Part shown: positions 1-6,189 of the stretch, piece by piece
Numbering within the stretch: position 1 is the first letter of the stretch
How the letters are laid out: each line of letters starts with the position of its first letter
Assembly (NCBI GenBank): GCA_028866445.1
Contig: JAGWIE010000090.1
Span: 1-6,189, forward strand
Source: Rhodospirillales bacterium
GTDB lineage: Bacteria > Pseudomonadota > Alphaproteobacteria > Acetobacterales > Acetobacteraceae
DNA length: 6,189 bases
Direction: 5' to 3'
Made by a program: the position numbers and the translations under genes
The notes under the pieces: model-generated
What the model was told of the DNA's origin: nothing
The model's input: only the letters and a program-made list of their open reading frames with translations
The model's database searches: none

Positions 1-305
1 TCCACTGCCGCCTGGCGGCGCAAATTATCTATTGTTGCAGCCACGTTCTGGGTGGCAACGGAAATCTGCTCGAAGGATTTGGAAAGCGCCTTGGTGGTGC
101 CGGTCTGGATGGCGCTGGTCAGCCGCCCTTCCATGGCGCTGAGGGACTGGCGCAAAAACTCAGCCTCAGCCCGGTTGCCAGCGAACAGCTTGTCCAGCTC
201 CAGTTTCAGCCGCAGCGGCGCTGCCTGCGCAGCGCGCCAGGCGAGCAAAGCAAAACCAGAAGCGGCAATGGCGGCAATAAGGGCGAGGGCAGGGAGCATA
301 TTCAT
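1..305 (-). CDS. N-terminal part of a membrane-anchored coiled-coil-like protein, possibly RmuC
   Basis: This is the first 101 codons of a minus-strand gene whose 3' end lies beyond the left edge. The protein starts Met-Asn-Met and has one hydrophobic segment at about residues 3-22, rich in Ala, Leu and Ile, followed by Trp-Arg. It therefore looks like an N-terminal membrane anchor with the rest in the cytoplasm. From about residue 30 to the edge it is polar, heptad-like and rich in Leu, Glu, Arg, Gln and Ala, consistent with a coiled coil. An N-terminal anchor followed by a long coiled coil is the usual start of RmuC, a nuclease-fold protein linked to limiting DNA inversions, but the diagnostic RmuC domain would be outside the window. 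Another anchored coiled-coil protein is equally possible. ATG at 305 is preferred, and ATG at 299 is an in-frame alternative; no strong Shine-Dalgarno sequence precedes either. The gene is divergent from the slipin gene. Confidence 0.5.
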   Translation of the reverse strand, partial: MNMLPALALIAAIAASGFALLAWRAAQAAPLRLKLELDKLFAGNRAEAEFLRQSLSAMEGRLTSAIQTGTTKALSKSFEQISVATQNVAATIDNLRRQAAV

Positions 306-353
306 GAAGCCAGGGTAGCGCCTCGTGCCGAGTCGCGGGCAAAGCGGATTTAG

Positions 354-361
354 GTTATAAC
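354..361. promoter_or_regulatory. Palindromic candidate -10 element in divergent intergenic region
   Basis: The 79-bp gap 306-384 separates two divergent genes and must carry promoters for at least one of them unless these lie inside coding sequence. GTTATAAC is a perfect 8-bp palindrome, and each strand reads TATAAC, five of six matches to the sigma-70 -10 consensus. On the plus strand it lies 24 bp before the slipin start codon, which would give a short leader. I found no good -35 hexamer at normal spacing on either strand, so this is a suggestion only. Confidence 0.3.
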
Positions 362-373
362 GCATTTGAACCC

Positions 374-378
374 AGGAG
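374..378 (+). promoter_or_regulatory. Shine-Dalgarno sequence of the slipin gene
   Basis: AGGAG sits six bases before the ATG at 385. It is the clearest ribosome-binding site in the window, and it fixes the slipin start, which also places the first hydrophobic segment at the N-terminus. Confidence 0.8.
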
Positions 379-384
379 ACCGTC

Positions 385-1284
385 ATGAACAGCGCCGTCA
401 CCCTCATCTCCGCCATCATCGTGCTGCTTGGCGTCGCCATTGGCTATGTGCTCAATTCGCCGGTTATCGGCGTTGTCATCGTGCTGGTGGGCGTCATCCT
501 GGCCCTCACTTTGCGCACGGCGGCCGAATGGGAGCGCGCGGTGGTGCTGCGGCTGGGGCGTTTTGCGGGCGTGCGCGGGCCAGGCTTATATTTCCTCATC
601 CCGGCCATCGAGATCGTCTACGCCACGGTGGATACGCGCCGGCAGAGCACCCGCATTTCCGCCGAGGACACCCTCACCGCCGATGCGGTTTCCGTCACCA
701 TGGATTCCATTCTGTTCTGGCGTGTGACCGATGTGAAGCGCGCCGCCACCGAGCTGACCGATTATCGCAACATGATCGCGCAGGTGGCGCAAACCTCGTT
801 GCGGGAAGTGATCTCTGCGACCACGATGACGGATATTCTGGGCAACCGCGAGGCGATGGATGAAAGGCTGCAAGCCCTGATCCGCCGCAAATCCGATGGC
901 TGGGGCATTGGCGACATCACCGTGGAAATAAGGGATGTGAAAATCCCGCCCGAGCTGAACGACGCGATGAGCCGCAACGCCCAGGCGGAAAAAGAGAAGC
1001 AGGCGCGGGTGACGTTGGCGAGTGCAGAAATCGCCATCGCCCAGCAGATTGTCGACGCCGCGCAAATCTATCAGGAAAATCCAGTGGCCTTGCAAATCCG
1101 GCAGATGGGGCTGATCTACGACATGAACAAGGATCGCGGGGCGACGATTTTGGTGCCGACGACAATGACCGAGGCATTGGGAACTGTTGTGGCGCTTGGT
1201 GCCGCGCAACAGCAACCAGCACCAAAACCCCCACAGCCTCGTCCAATCACGCCGCCACCGGGTGGCAGCGTGCCGCAGGCCTAA
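385..1284 (+). CDS. Slipin (stomatin-like SPFH/Band 7 family membrane protein)
   Basis: The 299-residue product belongs to the stomatin/slipin branch of the SPFH superfamily. These proteins assemble into membrane-bound oligomers thought to organise membrane microdomains and to influence partner proteins. Residues about 4-22 and 25-43 are two adjacent hydrophobic segments, which could form a hairpin or two spans. The SPFH domain follows from about residue 48 and opens with the typical Glu-Arg-Ala-Val-Val-Leu-Arg-Leu-Gly-Arg block, then Gly-Pro-Gly-Leu near 65-68 and Ile-Pro near 72-73. The Trp-Gly-Ile stretch near 173-175, the Val-Glu-Ile-Arg-Asp-Val near 180-185 and the Ala/Glu/Lys-rich helix at 195-230 are also typical of slipins. 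The C-terminus at about 275-297 is a Pro/Gln-rich, probably disordered tail. Slipins are often paired with an NfeD-type protein, but none is adjacent here. The stop abuts the sulfotransferase-like gene, so the two are probably co-transcribed. The precise cellular role is not shown by the sequence. Confidence 0.92.
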   Translation: MNSAVTLISAIIVLLGVAIGYVLNSPVIGVVIVLVGVILALTLRTAAEWERAVVLRLGRFAGVRGPGLYFLIPAIEIVYATVDTRRQSTRISAEDTLTADAVSVTMDSILFWRVTDVKRAATELTDYRNMIAQVAQTSLREVISATTMTDILGNREAMDERLQALIRRKSDGWGIGDITVEIRDVKIPPELNDAMSRNAQAEKEKQARVTLASAEIAIAQQIVDAAQIYQENPVALQIRQMGLIYDMNKDRGATILVPTTMTEALGTVVALGAAQQQPAPKPPQPRPITPPPGGSVPQA

Positions 1285-2442
1285 TTGTTGCGGTCAGCAA
1301 TTCTTCATATAGGCTCGGAGAAAACCGGCACAACGTCAATCCAGGCGATGTTGGCGCGCAGGCGCGATGAGCTTGCGCGGCTTGGCTTCTGGTATCCTTC
1401 CTCACCGGGTGAGTATAGCCACACCGCACTGGCCATTTTTGCCGCGCCGGAAAACACGTTTGATTTGGTGGAGCATCTGCCCGGCGGTACTTTCAACGAG
1501 GCCGCGTTTGCCCGGTCTCTGGCCAGTGAGATGGCAGCACTTCCACCCCGCGTGCGAACGGTGATTTTCTCAAACGAGCATTGCCAAAGCCGGTTCACAA
1601 CAACCGAGCATGTTGCAAAGCTTCATGCGCTGCTCTCGCCGTATTTCGATACAATTACAATTATTGTCTACCTGCGCCGTCAGGATGAAATGGCATCGAG
1701 CCTTTACTCAACCAGATTGCGCGCAGGTGACCCGGTTGCTGATGTTTTGCCTAGCATCAACCTGGGCGAATTATTTTGGGCCAGTTATTTTAATTATGAC
1801 CAAATGCTTGATCGCTATGCGGGCATATTCGGAAAAGCATTTGTAAAACCGCGCATTTATGAACCAGATTTTTTGTTGCAAGGCGATGCCGTGCAGGATT
1901 TTCTGGGCATTTGCGGCCTGCCCTCGTGGCTTGCAGAAGGAACAGGTGAGGTGAACCGCGCGATCTCCGCAGATGGAAAAAAATTTCTGTCAGCTTTGAA
2001 CGCCTGGCATGTAGAGCTGGGGTATAATCAGAATCGCGGTTTGGCGAAAACCACGCGCGATGCTTGCGTGATAATCGCGGAGCGGCTTCTGCAAGGCCGT
2101 CCCCAGCGGCCAGCGCGGAATGATGCGCAAAATTTCTACGAAAACTTCCGGGACGCAAATGAGTGCGTCCGGGAAAAATGGTTTCCTCATCGTTCAAGGC
2201 TTTTCCAGGAGGATTTCAGCCAGTATCCGGCGTTCACAGATGATGCCGTAAAGCCGCAAGAAGCGGCATTGCGCGCCGCGTTCACTATCATCGAAGATCT
2301 CGTTCGCCAGAATGGAGAACTCGTCTCCCGTCTGCACGTGCAAAGGCGCGGGTTCCGAGCCTTCATGCCCCGTCGTCTTAGAGTTTTCTTGAGAACTCTA
2401 TTAGGGCGCTCCGCCTTGTTTCAAAAACTCAAAAGACAATAA
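1285..2442 (+). CDS. Sulfotransferase-like protein (PAPS-binding P-loop fold)
   Basis: The 385-residue product resembles bacterial sulfotransferases that move sulfate from PAPS to a carbohydrate, lipid or peptide acceptor. The 5'-phosphosulfate loop is seen at residues 8-20 (His-Ile-Gly-Ser-Glu-Lys-Thr-Gly-Thr-Thr-Ser-Ile-Gln), with Lys13 as the likely sulfate-contacting lysine. A 3'-phosphate site is suggested by a beta-strand ending in Tyr-Leu-Arg-Arg (129-132), with Arg131 eight residues before Ser139, the spacing of the Arg/Ser pair in known sulfotransferases. Glu98 in Phe-Ser-Asn-Glu-His is a possible catalytic base (inference). No signal peptide or clear membrane span is visible; the C-terminus at 354-385 is strongly basic. 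The start is TTG at 1285 or 1288, because the preceding in-frame codon is the slipin stop and the first ATG lies past the P-loop. GC content is about 38-52% in sampled 60-base stretches between 1741 and 1920, against about 65% in the slipin stretch sampled, which hints at horizontal acquisition. The acceptor is unknown, and an unrelated P-loop activity cannot be excluded. Confidence 0.72.
   Translation: MLRSAILHIGSEKTGTTSIQAMLARRRDELARLGFWYPSSPGEYSHTALAIFAAPENTFDLVEHLPGGTFNEAAFARSLASEMAALPPRVRTVIFSNEHCQSRFTTTEHVAKLHALLSPYFDTITIIVYLRRQDEMASSLYSTRLRAGDPVADVLPSINLGELFWASYFNYDQMLDRYAGIFGKAFVKPRIYEPDFLLQGDAVQDFLGICGLPSWLAEGTGEVNRAISADGKKFLSALNAWHVELGYNQNRGLAKTTRDACVIIAERLLQGRPQRPARNDAQNFYENFRDANECVREKWFPHRSRLFQEDFSQYPAFTDDAVKPQEAALRAAFTIIEDLVRQNGELVSRLHVQRRGFRAFMPRRLRVFLRTLLGRSALFQKLKRQ
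2379..2400. repeat. Inverted repeat near the end of the sulfotransferase gene
   Basis: The arms 2379-2388 and 2391-2400 pair over ten positions with one G-T wobble. Since the outermost possible loop would be only two bases, the realistic hairpin has 8-9 pairs closing a four- to six-base loop. It lies inside the coding region about 40 bp before the convergent gene ends. No T-run follows on either strand, so it is not a standard intrinsic terminator. It is nonetheless the strongest hairpin I noticed near a junction that has no room for terminators between the genes. Confidence 0.4.
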
Positions 2443-2444
2443 TT

Positions 2445-2953
2445 TCAGTTAATCGTCTTCACGCCGCGGGCGATCGCCGCAACACCAGTGCGCGAAACCT
2501 CGGCCAGCCCCAGCGGGCGCATCAGCTCCAGAAACGCATCCAGCTTGTCGGTGGCGCCGGTGAGTTCAAACGTAAAGCTCTCGGTTGTTGCGTCTATCAC
2601 CCTGGCGCGGAAGGCATCTGCCAGCCGCAGCGCCTCGGCGCGTTTCTCGCCCGTGCCCAGCACCTTAATCAGCGCCAGTTCGCGGGCCAAATGCGGGCCT
2701 TCGGAAAGGTCCAGCACCTTATAAACCGGCACCAGCCGGTCAAGCTGCGCTTTAATCTGCTCAATCACCATGGCGGTGCCGCGCGTCACTACGGTGATGC
2801 GGCTTTTGGAGCCGTCGCGCTCCACCGGGGCCACGGTTAGGTTGTCGATGTTATAGCCCCGGCCTGAAAAAAGCCCGATGACGCGTGCCAGCACGCCGGA
2901 TTCATTCTCCACCAAAACCGAAATGGTGGCGGAACGTAAAGTGGTATCAGACA

Positions 2954-2954
<1 letters not shown>
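2445..2954 (-). CDS. ilvN: Acetolactate synthase small (regulatory) subunit
   Basis: The 169-residue protein is the regulatory subunit of acetohydroxyacid synthase, the first common enzyme of valine, leucine and isoleucine synthesis. It activates the catalytic subunit and confers feedback inhibition, usually by valine. An N-terminal ACT domain spans about residues 8-80. Its signature Val-Glu-Asn-Glu-Ser-Gly-Val-Leu-Ala-Arg-Val begins at residue 15, and Gly-Tyr-Asn-Ile-Asp-Asn-Leu-Thr-Val runs over 33-41, the region that forms the effector site in characterised homologues. The C-terminal domain spans about 85-165 and is of normal length. The start ATG overlaps the ilvB stop by one base (TGATG), and no close Shine-Dalgarno sequence is evident, so translational coupling is likely. 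Its own stop is 2 bp from the convergent sulfotransferase stop. ilvC, the frequent next gene in related bacteria, is absent here. ilvH is an equivalent name in some genomes. Confidence 0.96.
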
Positions 2955-4747
<1,793 letters not shown>

Positions 4748-4782
4748 ATCGTCCTGCCATTCGCGACCAAAATATCCATGCT

Positions 4783-4811
4783 CCGGTACAGTGCCCTGGC
4801 CGGAAGGTCAA
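4783..4811 (-). promoter_or_regulatory. Weak candidate promoter for ilvBN
   Basis: On the minus strand TTGACC (4811-4806, five of six matches to the -35 consensus, overlapping the miaA stop) is followed after 17 bases by TACCGG (4788-4783), a poor -10. Transcription would begin near the small upstream ATG at 4779. The rest of the 60-bp gap contains the ilvB ribosome-binding site (AGGA at 4755-4752) and no obvious terminator for miaA, so read-through from miaA remains possible. Confidence 0.2.
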
Positions 4812-5776
4812 CCGCTACGATTTGTAAAATTGCCTAAATCGGCCAAATATCTTTCCGAAAATTGCGTATTATGGTCGATTCTTGAATGAATTATTTGCAT
4901 GTCTGTTTTGCTTGCCAGCTCTTGGTGCCTGAACCAGGTCATCTGCCGCTTGGTGTACTGAAAGGTGGCGAGCACGGCGCGGGCTTTCGCCGCCTCCAGT
5001 GAAATTTCGCCCCGCAGATACGCGCCAAGCTCCGGCACGCCATGGGCGCGCAGCAAGGGCAGCTCCGGCGGCAGGTTCAGCGCTAGCAGGGCGCGGGCTT
5101 CATCCAACGCGCCCGCTTCCAGCATGGCGGCAAAGCGTGTCTCGATCGCCTCGCGCAAGGCGGGGCGCGGCGGGTCCAGCAGGATCATCTTGAGAGTCCA
5201 GCCTTGTAGCTTTTCCGTGGGCTGTGCCTGCCAATAGGCAATGCCTCTGCCCGTACCCCGCAGCACCTCATAAGCCCGGGCAATGCGCTGGCTGTCCCCC
5301 GGCTTCAGCTTCGCGGCGGTCTCAGGGTCCAGCTTCGCGTGCAGCGCCTCGGGGCCAAGCGCCGCCAAAAGCTGCCGTGCCTCGGCGCGGGCGTCCTCAC
5401 CGGGGTCGGGAATATCGGCGATGCCTTTCACCAGCGCGGAAAAATACATGCCCGTGCCGCCGCAAATTATGGGAAAGCGCGCCGCCTCCATCTCCGCCTG
5501 TGCCGCCTCGCGCCACCAGGCGGCATTGGCGGGTTCGCCCGCCGCCTTCACGCCATAGAGAACATGCGGGGCCGCCGCCTCATCCTCCAGGCTTGGCCGG
5601 GCGGTCAGCACCCGCAGCTCCCGGTAGCATTGCATGGCATCGGCGTTGATGATGGTGCCGCTAAATTCCCGGGCGATCGCCAAGGCCAGGGCGGATTTGC
5701 CGCTCGCTGTCGGGCCCGCGACGATCAGCGCCGTGCGTTGCCCTAAACCTGTCTCTGCCTTATCGGTCGCGCCCAT
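4808..5776 (-). CDS. miaA: tRNA dimethylallyltransferase
   Basis: The 322-residue enzyme transfers a dimethylallyl group from DMAPP to N6 of adenosine-37, next to the anticodon of tRNAs that read codons starting with U, which supports decoding accuracy. The P-loop Gly-Pro-Thr-Ala-Ser-Gly-Lys-Ser is at 21-28. Asn-Ala-Asp-Ala-Met-Gln-Cys-Tyr at 44-51 matches the substrate-base recognition block, with Ala and Cys at positions that are often Ser and Val. Thr-Ala-Arg-Pro is at 58-61, Gly-Gly-Thr-Gly-Met-Tyr at 106-111, and Asp161-Ser-Gln-Arg at 161-164. The C-terminal signature Gln-Tyr-Thr-Lys-Arg-Gln-Met-Thr-Trp-Phe-Arg is at 273-283. Residues about 287-322 extend past the signature and are encoded by AT-rich DNA unlike the rest of the gene. 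A TGA lies four codons upstream in frame, so ATG at 5776 is the first possible start. It overlaps the serB start on the opposite strand; ilvBN follow in the same direction. Confidence 0.96.
   Translation of the reverse strand: MGATDKAETGLGQRTALIVAGPTASGKSALALAIAREFSGTIINADAMQCYRELRVLTARPSLEDEAAAPHVLYGVKAAGEPANAAWWREAAQAEMEAARFPIICGGTGMYFSALVKGIADIPDPGEDARAEARQLLAALGPEALHAKLDPETAAKLKPGDSQRIARAYEVLRGTGRGIAYWQAQPTEKLQGWTLKMILLDPPRPALREAIETRFAAMLEAGALDEARALLALNLPPELPLLRAHGVPELGAYLRGEISLEAAKARAVLATFQYTKRQMTWFRHQELASKTDMQIIHSRIDHNTQFSERYLADLGNFTNRSG
4811..4915. other. AT-rich 3' segment of miaA with an 8-bp direct repeat
   Basis: The last roughly 105 bases of miaA coding sequence are about 40% GC, against about 62% in the next 60 bases of the same gene; the change is abrupt near 4915. 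Within it AAAATTGC occurs twice, at 4826-4833 and 4858-4865, 32 bp apart. Between them lies an imperfect palindrome, 4839-4858, with TCGG/CCGA ends. This could be a control region for ilvBN embedded in miaA, or simply a relaxed C-terminal extension. Confidence 0.3.
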
Positions 5777-6189
5777 GACAGAGGCTCAATCTCACATCGT
5801 TACCCTCGTGGCCAGCCGGGAAGCCGGTGCCCTCACCGCGCCGGACGTTGCCCGCGCCATGGCCTATGCCGAGGGCCGCCACCTCGTCTGGCTGGAGGAG
5901 GGCCGGGCGGTGGAATTTCTTGCCCCCCGCGCGCCAGACCGTTCGGCCATCGCCGCCATCATGGCCCATAAGGCGGTGGATATTTTCCTCACCCGCCCGC
6001 GTGGCCGCCGCAAGGCCGTGCTGGTCGCGGATATGGATTGCACCATCATCACCGCCGAAACGCTGGACGAGCTGGCCGCCTTCGCGGGGGTGAAGGAGCA
6101 GGTTGCCGCCCTCACCACCCGCGCGATGAACGGCGAGTTGGATTTCGCCGCTGCTTTGCATGAGCGCGTGGCGCTGCTGAAGGGCCTGA
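5775..6189 (+). CDS. serB: Phosphoserine phosphatase, N-terminal part (runs off the edge)
   Basis: The first 138 codons of a SerB-type enzyme are present, open to the right edge. SerB removes phosphate from L-phosphoserine in the last step of serine synthesis. Residues about 7-75 form the N-terminal regulatory-type domain, weakly conserved. The HAD-family motif I is Asp86-Met-Asp88-Cys-Thr90, with Asp86 the expected nucleophile and Asp88 the expected acid/base; the residue after the second Asp is more often Ser. The following Glu-Thr-Leu-Asp-Glu-Leu (95-100) and Arg-Ala-Met-Asn-Gly-Glu (116-121), with Glu-Arg-Val-Ala-Leu-Leu-Lys-Gly-Leu at 130-138, are strongly typical of SerB and separate it from other HAD phosphatases. 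Motifs II and III lie outside the window. ATG at 5775 is favoured because the first beta-strand starts just after it; no good Shine-Dalgarno sequence precedes it, and an in-frame GTG lies 14 codons upstream. It is divergent from miaA with overlapping start codons. Confidence 0.93.
   Translation, partial: MTEAQSHIVTLVASREAGALTAPDVARAMAYAEGRHLVWLEEGRAVEFLAPRAPDRSAIAAIMAHKAVDIFLTRPRGRRKAVLVADMDCTIITAETLDELAAFAGVKEQVAALTTRAMNGELDFAAALHERVALLKGL

Noticed and set aside
366..863. A 165-codon plus-strand frame overlapping the slipin start
   Set aside because: It is out of frame with the slipin, starts at TTG, and is His/Arg-rich without domain similarity.
586..1215. A 209-codon minus-strand open frame opposite the slipin gene
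   Set aside because: Its His/Arg/Gly-rich composition is typical of an antisense shadow, and the slipin on the other strand is well supported.
2379..2400. The hairpin as an intrinsic terminator
   Set aside because: No T-run follows on either strand, the stem is AT-rich, and it lies inside coding sequence.
4783..4807. A TCCGG/CCGGA inverted repeat in the miaA-ilvB gap as an attenuator
   Set aside because: The stem is only five pairs with a 13-base loop and no T-run; such repeats are expected by chance in GC-rich DNA.
5224..5649. A 141-codon plus-strand open frame opposite miaA
   Set aside because: It is extremely Pro/Arg-rich, and the opposite strand carries all MiaA motifs.
5760..6161. A 133-codon minus-strand open frame opposite serB
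   Set aside because: The plus strand encodes the SerB motifs with normal codon use; the minus frame has low-complexity Gly/His/Arg content and no recognisable domain.

Overview
This window looks like chromosomal DNA of a GC-rich alphaproteobacterium. The gene order phosphoserine phosphatase / tRNA dimethylallyltransferase / acetolactate synthase large and small subunits, and the Gly-Glu-Ala form of the thiamine-diphosphate motif in the large subunit, fit that class. Acetobacteraceae or a related Rhodospirillales family is a plausible guess from the protein style, but it is not proven by the sequence. Most of the window has no mobile element, CRISPR array or RNA gene that I can see.

Layout from left to right. 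Positions 1-305 (minus) hold the N-terminal part of a membrane-anchored, coiled-coil-like protein, possibly RmuC. A 79-bp divergent intergenic region follows, with an 8-bp palindrome that could serve as a -10 element in either direction. Positions 385-1284 (plus) encode a stomatin-like (slipin, SPFH/Band 7) membrane protein. Directly after its TAA, in the same frame and with no spacer, a sulfotransferase-like gene (1285-2442, plus) starts from TTG. It is visibly poorer in GC than its neighbours. It ends 2 bp from the stop of the convergent ilvN.

On the minus strand, miaA (5776-4808), ilvB (4747-2954) and ilvN (2954-2445) run in one direction. ilvB and ilvN overlap by one base (TGATG), as expected for translational coupling of two subunits of one enzyme. 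The 60-bp miaA-ilvB gap and the unusually AT-rich 3' end of miaA are the likely places for ilvBN control signals. serB begins at 5775 on the plus strand and runs off the right edge; its start codon shares two bases with the start codon of miaA on the other strand.

Functionally the right two thirds is amino-acid biosynthesis (branched-chain and serine) plus tRNA modification. The left third is a membrane/surface pair (slipin plus sulfotransferase) that may have been placed beside the ilv genes, since ilvC does not follow ilvN here. I do not see convincing evidence of a new multi-gene system. The most unusual points are the zero-spacing slipin/sulfotransferase junction with its GC drop, the overlapping divergent start codons of miaA and serB, and a tiny overlapping reading frame beginning Met-Asp-Ile-Leu-Val upstream of ilvB.
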